In this document: positions 47,323 to 58,379 of the stretch, in pieces
Layout: every line of letters begins with the position of its first letter
Position numbering within the stretch: the stretch's first letter is position 1
From: Rhizopus sp. PT2906
Lineage: Eukaryota > Mucoromycota > Mucoromycetes > Mucorales > Rhizopodaceae
Direction of reading: 5' to 3'
Assembly: GCA_025529335.1 (NCBI GenBank)
Contig: JAMYHX010000156.1
Coordinates: 18,974 to 82,973 of the forward strand
Length of the DNA stretch: 64,000 nt
Notes under the pieces: model-generated
Seen by the model: only the letters and a program-made list of their open reading frames with translations
The model's database searches: none
What the model was told of the DNA's origin: nothing
Made by a program: the position numbers and the translations under genes

Positions 47323-47360
47323 TGTAATTTATCAAATATTATAATATTTGATAAATTACA
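47323..47360. repeat. 38-bp perfect palindrome
   Basis: TGTAATTTATCAAATATTA is followed directly by its exact reverse complement, with no spacer. It lies about 170 bp upstream of the 5' end of the Fanzor remnant. It would form a 19-bp hairpin on either strand. It could be fused terminal repeats of a small element or an end structure of the mobile unit; neither arm is repeated elsewhere that I can see. Confidence 0.9.
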
Positions 47361-47590
47361 TCTGAGCACAAAACAGTGCTTGAAAATATGTAAGTACATC
47401 ATCGAAATTCTTACATACTGACCGGTACTTTAAAAGTAACAATCTAATATGCGATCGTTATGTATCTAAAGTGGCTTGAAGGTGGTAGTATCATTCTATT
47501 TATTATTCCAAACTTCCATTTTTGCGCCATAATCTAGTAGGAAAGTGTTCATAGCCAATTGTCCAGTGCTTTAAGAGTGTCATGAAAACG

Positions 47591-47617
47591 TTTTTTTTTT
47601 TTTTTTTTTTTTTTTTT
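47591..47617. repeat. 27-nt T run
   Basis: A run of 27 T on the plus strand, equal to a poly(A) on the minus strand. It could be the tail of an old retrocopy or just a homopolymer; nothing recognisable precedes it on the minus strand side. Confidence 0.8.
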
Positions 47618-47814
47618 ACTAAAAGCCGAACCTTTTTTAGAGCACTGGGTACACTGTTAAATCCGCATATCTTATTCGTCGACTGTAAATTAAAGATTAC
47701 CTCAGGAAAGATCAAAGTTCGCTTATTTCCACATTCAAGATTGACAGTAGACCTTCATGTTGTACGCATCCAGGGAAAAAATGCAATTCGTCAAATTTTA
47801 ATTCTCAGATAGTC

Positions 47815-47860
47815 TCGAATTGAATACCCAATCGTCTTGAATTGAATACCCAATCGTCTC
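47815..47860. repeat. 22-bp direct repeat in a promoter
   Basis: GAATTGAATACCCAATCGTCT occurs twice in tandem with a 22-bp period (47817 and 47839), ending about 20 bp before the ATG of the next gene. It may be a duplicated regulatory site in the leader. Confidence 0.75.
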
Positions 47861-47880
47861 GTTTTAGAGTAAAATACTGC

Positions 47881-48839
47881 ATGTCAAGGGCAATCACTGA
47901 CATCATTCAGCAATGGCGAACTATTATAAAACCGACAAAAGGACCAAGACCAACAGTTAATCAGCTTAAAGAAATAATCAAGACTCGACCTAATTCTCTA
48001 GAAGCAAAAATAGCAACGAGTCCAGCTGGTAAGATCAGTTTAGATCTAACACACAATAGATCTAATCATATTCTATAAGCTCGTATCATGGCTTCTCCTC
48101 TTAGACAATGTGCACTTCAACGTAGAATATTCCCTTCAAGTAAAGACATATCAGAATGATTTTATATTTTTATCATTCACCTTTATTCCTTCTCAACAGA
48201 ACTTTTACTTCGTTTTGGCCTCGGCTGGCATCCAGAGACAAGACGAGTATGGGCTTATCCGACCGTTCAGGGAAAGACACATGGAACGGGATACTATGTC
48301 AGTCTTCAGAGGCATCTGTTGGATGCATTAAAGGGGGGAGGTAAGTCGTATCATTTATTTAAAACACATGTATTGAATTCATAGCAGTATACAACAGTGT
48401 ATTTCGAGGAAATGCAATGTACAGAGCCGATATGACTGATCATGTACGAGATGCATTATGTCAAGCATCACTAAAAGAATTCTTAAAGATTCCTACGAGT
48501 TCAATTCACATCTTACAGCCTGTGGATGAATCAAGCTGGGTATCAGACAAGCCAGCTCCTATGGGATATCAATGTATCATCCTACTACAGCATAACCATA
48601 CAGGCTTCTATGCACACGATCACTCTGTTTACATACAATCAGAAGATAAGACACAGAAGGATATACCGTGTTATTATATAAAAGATCTATGGTCAGACAA
48701 GCAGATATCACAGATCTCACAAAGACTGAATATGACTCCTGAACAACAGCGAGTGAGTGCATTAGGTGTACGAAAGTCATTCGAAACAGTCGATTTAGCT
48801 GTTGAACTTTGGCGTTGTAGAGAATTTATTGTCAATTAG
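47881..48839 (+). CDS. conserved-looking protein of unknown function
   Basis: Four exons (47881-48028, 48080-48139, 48200-48340, 48385-48839), 267 residues, every junction in phase. I do not recognise the family with confidence. The N-terminus is basic (ITDIIQQWRTIIKPTKGPRP), compatible with a mitochondrial presequence. The centre, SPLRQCALQRRIFPSKLLLRFG followed by a W/Y-rich stretch and G-K-x-x-G-x-G-Y-Y-V, recalls the bacterial YlxR/DUF448 pattern (R-x-C, R, P, L-x-R-F, G-R-G-A-Y). That similarity is weak and from memory. The C-terminal half has no motif I know. It could be a mitochondrial gene-expression factor, but this is only a lead. Convergent with the DENND11 gene, with 20 bp between their stop codons. 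Confidence 0.7.
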
Positions 48840-48859
48840 AAATGAAAGAGGAAATCATT

Positions 48860-50912
48860 TTAAATTCGAATGTACTGCCTATCCCTTCCTTGTAGACAAC
48901 AAGCAGAGCAGCAAGCATGCCAATCAGGTATTTCACGCACTTGTATCTGCTTGTTGAAATAAAGTCGAGCCAGTTCAATAACAAATTCAGTATCCTTTAA
49001 GGGATCTAATCCTAATTCTACCATATCCTTTGGCCATAGGATAGTTATATCGTCTCTTTCGTTTGTAGAAATGATGTCTTGTAACGTCAAGAGTAAAAAG
49101 AATGTTAGATGTTGAAAGAAGCTATAAAAACAAATCATTAGCCTCAAAAGCCAAAAAAGAAAAAGAGCTTACTTGATAAGGGTATTGTTGATAGACTGCT
49201 GTTGTTGATATTCAGTACTTGTACGAAGCATTTCACTCGATACTCTTGCTGCCACTACTTCAAGTATTTCATTCGGGTTTATCTCTAATGCATCCTGTTC
49301 TTCATCCGCTAGTAGTTCTTGACTTTCACGTCTAGAAGAAGGGCTGCTAGCCCTTGCTGTGCCTTGACCGCTAGATCTACAAAACAGTTCTCCTTGTTCA
49401 TTCTGTAGCTCATCCTGTTCTTTATAGAGCCAATAATAAAAATCAGCAACGCATAATGATGATGATGATGATGACCTAGAGCTGAGGTCAAATGATTGAT
49501 TTTCCACAAGTCTTTGCAAGATACGATATCGTCTCACATCTGCAGGGTTGTGGTTAGACGGCACTGATGGAATACTTGACTTTATCTCTAATCCAGTTTT
49601 GCTTCTTAAATCGGACAGGGCGATCTGTTGCGCTGAAGCTGTCTGAGTCACAGGGTGAGAAAAAGGGAGTGTAGGGAAGGTGATCATTAGATCGTACAGG
49701 TCAGATTTGATTTGAAAGATTGTATCGGGTGTACCTAAGACAACGTTGTATTAGCGCGTATGTACTTTTCAAGGTTGAATATTAAATACACATACATGCT
49801 ATATAACAATCGCTGCTCTTTTCTAATTCAGGAATATCATTTACACCAACAGTGAATTTGGGTATGATTGGCTTGACAGATTTAAACTTGTCCGGAATAT
49901 GTCCCATCAAGTGCATGGAATAGACTAAGATACATTATTAAAGCTCTTTTTATGACATTGGCGTTCTTACCATAGCGACAACTCGTCTCCATTGGTGGCA
50001 CATCAATAAACATGATCCGCTTTCTTAACAGTGCAGCCTTCCACAAGACGAATATATCAGGGCCAAATAGCTTTACAAACTCTGGTAGATCGCTTGCTTC
50101 CATCAAATCATGATTGACTGATACTATATTGTGTGCCAAATTATAGTTGACACTGTGCTCTGCTGCGTATAATAAGCTCTTGTCATGAAGCCATGACATA
50201 TAGATAGGGTCAGGCTCAACTTGACGTTCTTGATATTTATGTCTATTGTAATATTCAATCAAGCCCTCATACTGTGTTGGTTCTGCAGACTGAGATGGGG
50301 TCATAAAGTGACTGTATAAAATGATCAGCGACTTGATCTCTTTCTCTCTCTTTCTTTGTGTACTATTATACCTTAGTTCTTGCATCAAAAAGTTCTTATG
50401 CCTCCAAACATTCCCACATGCTCCTGTGCTCTTTGTCGGCTTGACCACAAGACCGACAGCTTTCATATAAGCACCTCTTGATGTATCAATTGACATATTC
50501 TGAAATACGCTTATTCCGTAATACGAAGATCGAGAAAAATACCTATCAAGCGCTCATCTGTCAATTTCTTTTCTCTCCCTTTTTTTTTTCTACACCTACA
50601 CTACGTCTGACTCGATACGATGTAGTCCACTACAGATAGCTTGATATTCGATACCTTGCAAATCAAACTCTAAATAAAGCTGTTGAGTATAATAGTTGGT
50701 CAATACTTTTTATTAATATACCAGGAGGATATTGCCATTCGAGGACATTTCCTTTATGAACATCAAATTGCACAACAAACATGGCAGCTACATTACTACA
50801 AAGTTATCTGTCAACTTGTCAAAGAAAAAAGAGGACAAACATATACAGAAACTTACGATTCTTGGTGAGATTCTTGATCTTTTTTTACATTATTGCTCTG
50901 TTCATCATTCAT
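48860..50912 (-). CDS. DENND11/LCHN-type DENN protein
   Basis: Eight exons on the minus strand: 50912-50857, 50795-50722, 50669-50600, 50542-50372, 50311-49971, 49924-49796, 49734-49173 and 49121-48860, giving 554 residues. Family marks in order: FVVQFDVHKGNVLEWQYP; DLQGIEYQAICSGLH with SDVVYF; GAYMKAVGLV; LWRHKNFLMQEL; FGPDIFVLWKAALLRKRIMF; FQHLTFFLLLTLQDI and WPKDMVELGLDPLKDTEFV near the C-terminus. The human relative is a DENN-domain protein proposed to act as a Rab exchange factor. The acidic and Ser-rich segment coded by exon 7 is an insertion in a loop. The eight-exon model rests on phase-consistent GT-AG joins. Confidence 0.88.
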
Positions 50913-52646
50913 TTGTGTATTGTTTGTTTTGAAGAGAAAAGCATGAAGAGCTGAAACTTGTAATTTTGAAATTCCGTGTGACACTAGGAACGCTGCGGGC
51001 TACATGCATGTAGTGTGCACTGACGTACGGTTTATTAAATGACAGACTTGCATATTCAAAATTCTTTTACTTGATCATGTTGGTTTCTCTCTCATTTTTT
51101 CCCCTATAATCATCACAGTTAAAAAACGATGATGCTCTTTTGAGAACTCTGCAGGCTATTTCATTTCCCCAATTTGTAAATAAAAGTCAATAAGTGCAAG
51201 ACGAGGGTCTAAGGGGGGTAGAAGATAGCAAAAGAAAAATTTAAGGGGACATTTATTAGTATGCAATGCGTTTATTCTTTCATGTGAAGAATACGTTCTC
51301 TAATCGTCATTAGGGCCATTTCTTTACTTTCTTACTTGGCAAACATAACTAGTCCTAAAAGATATCCAATCATGACTTTTTTGGTATATATTAAAATAAA
51401 GACTACAAAGATCTGCTTAAAGCCTTGCAATTCGCACTGATTTCGTAGTAAAAATAGTATATAAACTCTTTTTAAGAAAATAGCTTAACTGATGATGATC
51501 AGAAAGTGAAAAAAGAGAGAGAAAGAGAGAGAGCTGAAATGGCGAGGCATTGTCTAAATGAACACATGGTTGCACTGAAGCTATCATTTCATTCTTTCTT
51601 TCTAATCCACTCAAGAGTTTTTATAGGTATTTCCTAGTGTGAACAACTTTAACCTACTAATCTATTTATGACAAATAATGCTGTCACATTTCAAAACGCT
51701 CAGCGAAAAAATGAGGCTCATACTTTTGTCGTTACCAACTGTGTGCTATTTGAATTAGCTCTCTCTCTCTCCAGTTATTTGTGGAGCAAACATCATTTGT
51801 CTTAAAAAGTTGAAAAGAGATACCAGTAAAACAGAAGTAGTCCTCGATTTTGTCTGAAAAAGCTTCAGCCACGTCTGTCTTTTCAAATCATCTCCATTGT
51901 TGAAAGTCTCTCAAAGAAAAACAGAGAAAAAGATCAGATAAGCGAGAAAGTTCTTTTGCAAACTATTTGTTTTAAACTTAAAAAAAAAGCAGCACATCTT
52001 TTTCCTCCTTCATCTCGGATTCTTTTATGGTTATTCATTGGTCCAGTGAGTTTAACTAGAACCTATTATTTCACGGGTTACACACATGCAAAGTTGAAAA
52101 ATGGTAACTTTATAGATTGATTAGATATACAAAAATACCTCCTCTGAGATCTCTAAAATGAATAGAAATACAAAGAGTAAAGTTTTGATCTTATGAATAC
52201 CGAGCAAGTATTACTTGTTAGAGACTTTATCCTCTGTCTGTTCTCCAAATTTCACACAAAATACCCTGATTTTTGAATTACTCGGCACATCAAGGAAACC
52301 AACTGAGTTAAACGTGACTCACGTAATACTGAATGATAATTATTAAAGCAAACCTAGATTCTTATTCAACGTATTCTCCCTCTTTCAATTATGAATGTTT
52401 GCCTGTATACCTCTTTTTCCTTCAAAAAGAAAAACTTCTCCTTGGGTTTGTCAAAATGGTTTGAAGTTGGAGTAGTACAATGAATAAAAAAGATCTGATA
52501 AATAATACGTTACACCAAAGATCTTGAAGAAATTTGAGAACGGCGACTTTGTTGTTGTATCAGATTTTGATATAAATTAACCAAAAAATTTTCATGATAC
52601 ACAGAATCTCTTTCTCTCTTTTTTACTTGTATATTTTTAAAAGCAA
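50913..52646. promoter_or_regulatory. intergenic region upstream of a siderophore transporter
   Basis: 1.7 kb without a gene. GATA-type motifs AGATAA (51936-51941) and TGATAA (52496-52501) lie upstream of the transporter start, similar to those in the FTR1/FET3 promoter. Pyrimidine-rich runs occur near 52610-52630. Confidence 0.45.
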
Positions 52647-54610
52647 ATGGGAGCAGATTACCCTGAATCATCCATTTCAAAAAATGCTGATGTAGAAAAT
52701 TATGGCACAGTCAATGAATGTCAGATCCAAAAGCATCTAGAAGGCAAACCTTATGGTGTTCAAAAAGTATATCTCATGAAGACACTTGGCAACAAATGGG
52801 ATCGAATGTTAACCATTTTTGGGTAAGATCTTGTGTATAATCTATCAATCTTTCTGACTTCTCTTTTCAGTATCGTTGCTATTGCCTGGGCAAAAAATTG
52901 GGAGGGCAATGTGATCGCTACTGCCTCGTCCTATATTACCAGTGCTTTCAACTCAATGAACTTGGCAGCTCTTCTTAACGTTGTTCTATATGTTCTTGAA
53001 ACAGTCCTGCTGCCATTCTACGCAAAGTTTGCTGATATGGTTGGCAGAACTGAAGCTTTTGTTATATCTATTTTCTTTTATGTTTTATCTGGTGTAGTTC
53101 AAGCCGTAGCACCCAACATGGATACTTTAGTTGTAAGCCCTTTTTCTTTATTTATATCAAAAATGGCCACTCATTTTTTTTTCTTAGGGCGGTCAAGTCA
53201 TTTATGCCTTGGGCATCACCGGTGTGTCCATTCTCGGCCACGTTCTGATTGCAGGTAATAATTTAGTAATTGCAATAAAATGCAAAACTGAGCATATATG
53301 AATATATAGATATCACCACTGCTGTCAATCGTGGTCTATTCCAAGCGTTTTATGACTTACCTGCCATTGTCAACATCTTTGTTGCTCCTATCGTTGGAAA
53401 AGCCCTTGTGGAAGCAGGTGCTTGGAGATGGTCCTATTCTATGATCTGTTTCTGTATTACTGTCACTTCTGTGCCTTTGTTGATTGGTCTTTTCCGTCTT
53501 GAAAAAACCATCAAAAAGTCTCACCTTTTACCGCCAAGGCGCGATGAACACTCAGGCAAGACATTTATGGAAAAGGCGCGCTGGTACTGCACTGAACTCG
53601 ATGCTATTGGAAGTTTGCTTTTTGTGGGTGCTCTTTGTATGATCTTGCTTCCCCTTGTGCTTGCTTCAACTTGGGGTGGCTGGAACACTCCTCGTACCAT
53701 CGGCTGTCTTGTAGCTGGTGTTGTCACATTTATCATCTTTTGTGTCTATGAAAAGTTCTTTGCTGTAAAGTCATTTATCCCCATGGGCAACTGGAACACA
53801 TTGACCCCTATCGCCGGTGTACTCTGTTGTGCTATGGTCACCATCTTTCATACATCTAACTGGACCTATCATAGTATCTATCTTCAAGTTACTCGTAGAT
53901 TGGACGTGGACATTGCCACTTATATCGATATGAGCTATCACGCCGTTTTCCTCATCTCTCAAGTGCTTTCAGGCTACATGATGAAGCACTTCAAGGTCTA
54001 TAGACCTATTGTCTTTGCTGGCATCGGCTTAAAAATGATTGGCATCGGTCTTATGATCCCTGCTCGTTTCCCTACCTCTCCTACTGCATTTGTCGTCATC
54101 ACCCAAGTCATCGCTGGCTTCGGTGCAGGTTGGGTCTATGTTCCCATTCTAGTTGCTGTCCAAAGCTCTGTCCCTGTCGCAGGTAAATACATTTCACTTT
54201 TATTTTTTTTTTTCTTTTGCTAAACTGTACATATAGATATTGCCATTGTTACTGCCATGTTCCAGATTGGTGGTACCATTGCTACCAGTGTAGGTTCTGC
54301 TATTGCCGGTGCTGTCTGGAATGGTATGCTCCCCACTGAACTTGCCAAGAATGTACCTGGTGAATACGATCTTGCTCGTCTCCTTGGTGATATTACATAC
54401 ATCAATGCACTCCCAGAAGATCAACATGCGGGTACTGTTCTTTCTTATGGTAATGTTCAAAGAATCCTATCTATCGTTTCTCTTGGTCTTTCTGTTTTAT
54501 CATTCGTCTTTTTTCTCGGCATGCGAGGCTTTAACCTTACAGAAGGAGAGGAGGAACAGGAAAATGATGTACATAATGAAACAACAGAGACTGATGCTCA
54601 CAAGTCATAA
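52647..54610 (+). CDS. siderophore-iron MFS transporter (ARN/SIT type)
   Basis: Five exons (52647-52822, 52871-53132, 53188-53254, 53310-54182, 54237-54610), 583 residues with about fourteen membrane segments. Features: a cytosolic N-terminus, GNKWDRMLTIFGIVAIAWAKNWEG, FYAKFADMVGRTEAF (MFS motif A region), GGQVIYALGITG, ITTAVNRGLFQAF, and a last hydrophobic segment followed by an acidic tail. Length and segment count match the drug:H+ antiporter-2/ARN siderophore group rather than sugar porters. It probably imports ferric siderophores (Mucorales use rhizoferrin or foreign siderophores), which is inferred from the family. GATA motifs upstream suggest iron control. Confidence 0.85.
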
Positions 54611-54750
54611 GTTTTTGCTAAAGACCATTTCTTTACTATAAAAAAGTTACATCTTTATAATTAATTATTTACTACTTATTTTTTAATAAAACACTATGAT
54701 AAGCTTTTATGTTTCTTTATTCTATCAAGATATATTACAAAAAGAAAGAA

Positions 54751-57463
54751 TTATGCCAACACTTCAAGTTGAGCTGGTCTTGCCTTAAGCGAAGTCGTAT
54801 TTCTTACTACGACAAGCATTTTTACAGCTCGGTTTTGTCTGTGCACAAATAAAGATTAATATCACAATAAGAACAAAAACAACAACTTACCCTGAATCAA
54901 TCAATGTCAGTTTCCTTAAGCCACTCACTGTGCATGCACCAATGCCGAAACCATAACCAAGACTGAACGAGAAATTGCCACGGGTAATATATCCAATATG
55001 CTGCGACTTGAGAGGGATATAATTGGATATCTAAAAGGTAGTCTGCTTAGAAACAAGCTCTTTTGTAGAAATATACTTGTGTACCTTTTCATCATTCATT
55101 TCATCTTCCAGCATTTCATTCAATTTTCTCTTGGTGCGTAATGAAGCTGATCCAGTTCGAATATGACGAGTAAAATGCTCATACATATCCTTGTCTTCCA
55201 CAAGATAAACCATAGCATTGGGTGCAGGTTTACCACGGTCAATGTACTTTAGTCGGATCTTGAGTAACATTTCATCTGGCATGAGCTCAGGTATCGACAA
55301 ATCCAGCTTACGATTCGCAGCTAATTTTCGCAAGACCTCATTCAGTTGATCATTATTGGACAAAGTGGCTGTAACAAGGGGAGCACCTTGCAATAAAGAA
55401 TAAACAGGACGAGCAGTCAGAGGCCCATCTTGATCTATCGCCATATAATCACGACACGATAGACTTTCGAACGCACATTCAAACGGGTAATCAACGCCAC
55501 GCTTGACAAAGCTCACACGCTTGGCTGGAGGCTTCTTACTCCACTTGTCCTCCGCTTCCTGCTTGGTTACTTGTCTCTGAACTTCAAACGCGCGTGTTCC
55601 AGGGAAGTCGTATGGGAAGTAAGGAATCCCTGACTCAAAATGCATCGCATGCATATCCTCAAACCCAGCAACACGGGCACCTGCAAACACCAGTGATTTC
55701 CAAAACGCCATACCCCAACCACGAGGTAAGATAAGCGTCCAGCCTTCGGTAAGCTCGGACGATGTCAGTGGTTGATTGGTAATGACGCCTGTCTTTTGAC
55801 AGACAGGAGTGCCTCGCTGAAAGAGAAGCAATGGAATCTGGCTGTCTTCGGGCGTTGGCTCAAGCTTTGTGCCTGGTACAAGGTTCTTTTGTCGACGTAG
55901 ATTGAGTCCATATTCTGTAACCTTTTTTTCCGTCAGTGTTTTTCGTAGCTCGGCATTCCAAATGTCAGAATCAGCAGCATGCTCGGGCCAATGTGCAATG
56001 ACTGACTGTGTTCTTTTTCGATCTTGATCTGACATTTCGTTTGTACGAGGAGGCACCTTTTGAGGAAACCTACATGCGTATATATTAGCAGCTGAGAATC
56101 ATAAAGAAAGTCAAGATATTCACTTTAAACGAGGATCATTCACAAGAAGACCAATAACGCATCCAGGCGATAAAGAAGAGGAAGAGCGAAGTGAATGAAG
56201 GTCTTTCCACAGTTCGTTTCCTTTACATCCTTCTTTTGTTACCGGATCCAAAATGGCTTGAAGTAAAGCTGTTGAACGCGGTCCCACGAGCTCAAATCTC
56301 AAGATTTCTTGCCTTAGATCAATTAATTGTACAGTCAAGCTCTGTTCACTAATCGACTTTTCAATAAAGTGAATTGCTTCTTGATAGGCTGAAGGATGAA
56401 TCCAGATCCAGAGCGCATCTCTTGATGGTTTCCACAAGAATGTTATCGGACAGATTAGATTGGAAGGGTAACCCAAGTGTTCGTAGAGATTTGAGTGTCC
56501 AATACGAGTACCTTTAATATACCTAATACATATCAGCCGACCAAGTAACATCAAGTATAGTTATGACGCTACCTTTCGCTTGCCACTGAAGGTAAAGCCA
56601 GATCTGTAATTGAGTTCATTGCTTTACAGATTTCACTAAACTCGCCTCTTAACTCAACACATGCCATGTACGACGCGTCGTGGGCAATACATAATCTTGT
56701 GAAAGATTTGTATATGGTTCTAGCTGATTTTGTGTTTGGCTTTGATGCAATTCTATAACCCCACATATTGATCATCTTCATTCTTTTCGTATGCCACATA
56801 TGCGTCTCCAACCACTTCTTTGACACTGCATTAATGAAATATGAGTGTAAGAATGATGTAAATTAATATCTTACTTTGTCGTCTAAGATATTCCTTAACA
56901 GCCTTCATCCGTCTTTTGATCTTTCTCACTCTTTTACGCTTTAATGGTGCGTTTGGAGAAGATTGGTATGCCTAAACATGCTTATTATAGAATAATCCCC
57001 TCTTTTTTGATGCTCGCTGCGTTACCTCTTTCGCTGCCTTTGCTCGTAAACGTGCTGGAAGTCTGTTTAGGTTGTGACTTGCTGCTCTACGACGAAGACC
57101 ACGAGGAAGAGATTGAAAGGCAAGTTCGTTTAAGGCATAACTACTGGTGTGTTAATATTTCTCTTCTATTTCTATAAATCACTTATCACCTTGCTTTCTT
57201 GATTGCATTTTGCATAGAGTTTATTTCTGCAATTCGTGCCATTGCAAATTTGCTAGCGTCAATAGGACCTGAAATAAGAGGAGCATCCTCAGCTAGAAAA
57301 TGTCAATGGATTGCATAAACATTTTCTTGTTAAACTCACCCAATGTATTGTCTGTCTTGTAATGTGTCCTGATCTCCCGAACCTGTCTGTTCTTTTCTCT
57401 ACGTTTCTGTTTCCCACTTAATGGCTCATTTCGTGTCTCGTTGGAGTTTTTGTTGGAAGACAT
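54751..57463 (-). CDS. POP1: POP1, protein subunit of RNase P and RNase MRP
   Basis: Nine exons: 57463-57340, 57292-57190, 57143-57026, 56971-56875, 56825-56573, 56522-56124, 56069-55085, 55030-54891 and 54838-54751; 768 residues. N-terminal Pop1 motif: SLPRGLRRRAASHNLNRLP and basic R-K-I-K-R-R runs, then WLETHMWHTKRMKMINMWGYR and the HDASYM segment. The POPLD domain follows in exon 7 (WTLILPRGWGMAFWKSLVFAG with FPYDFPGT). C-terminal part: HIGYITRGNFSFSLGYGFG and VRNTTSLKARPA. Pop1 is the large scaffold protein of both RNPs, which process tRNA 5' ends and pre-rRNA in the nucleolus. All exon lengths are in phase. Confidence 0.95.
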
Positions 57464-58379
57464 GATGATCGATTGTGTCAAAACTTTTTTTTCTTTAAAA
57501 AAATGCAGACGGAGTGTCAAGTTTTGTCAGTCCCAGTGCACCTATTTTTTTAAAGAGGAATCTGACTATTCAGGATGCGGTCCCCCAAGAACAAAGAGAG
57601 GACAAAGCATTTTGATCATATGAATAAACGATTATGCTTAAACCAAATCAAGTTATGATTGGCTTAAAAATAGAATATTGTAACTCTTTTGAGTTTTTTT
57701 CTCTCTTTTTTTCACATTTTGAATGGCTGATGCTCTATTCCCGCATAACTTTTAATGATCAACTTTCTCTCGCGTGTGTCGAACACTGTCTCGGCGAGCT
57801 TTTTGTTAGCGTGTGAGATACTTTTCAGTACTGTCGCACGGACAAAAAAATAGAGTTTTTGTGGGGTGTTTTCATCGATCTTCTCGTGAACAATACCCCT
57901 AGCGTCGAATGGGGTACCTCGAAGAGACCTGGTTTGCGCCTCTGCTATTCATTATGTGGTAAACTCTCCATGCGGGCCGATAAGCTGACCCTAACGGCCG
58001 TTCTAGGCATAGAGTATGGCCTCACCATAGGTAGTACAGCAATCGCGTTCTATGCTTAGCGAGACTACGTTGGTCTAAGGTTATTGACTCTATCGGATCA
58101 AGGATCTATTTGAGCTTTTTTTTTTTTTTTTTTTTTTCCTCCACGATGCTAGAGCAGGTCTTCGTTCTGTGGAGGATGAATACAAGTTATGTTGAGTAGT
58201 TTCGGTGAACGAAGAGTCTAGCTTTTCTTTTTCAAGCCAATAAATAACTTGAATACAAAGTACGATTCTTTTTCAGACAAAGATCGCAAGATATATTGTG
58301 TGCGGAATATCCTGTACTTTTCTTTTGCCTTATTCCTTACTTGATAGTCACCTCATTCGTGTGTATACTTTATCTCAAA
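57464..58379. other. divergent intergenic region with a GC-rich island
   Basis: 916 bp between POP1 and the F-box gene. Most is AT-rich, but about 57885-58115 has near 50% GC and several stems, described separately as an RNA candidate. The open frames here are short. Confidence 0.5.
57885..58137 (+). ncRNA. candidate structured non-coding RNA with T22 end
   Basis: A GC-rich island (about 50%, against about a third around it) with several perfect stems: TACCCC (57894-57899) with GGGGTA (57911-57916); GGCCG (57975-57979) with CGGCC (57995-57999); and GCATAGA (58007-58013) with TCTATGC (58049-58055), which encloses TATGG (58015-58019) pairing with CCATA (58025-58029). It ends in 22 T (58116-58137), the form of a strong Pol III terminator. 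A box A-like TGGTCTAAGG is at about 58071-58080. It matches no RNA family I can recall (not tRNA, 5S, U6 or SRP). Strand is set by the T run. The boundaries and the class are inferred. Confidence 0.4.

Noticed and set aside
57885..58137. tRNA, 5S rRNA, U6, SRP RNA or RNase P/MRP RNA
   Set aside because: I looked for the conserved boxes of each (B box, 5S C box, U6 ACAGAGA, SRP GNAR loop, P4 motifs) and found none convincing.
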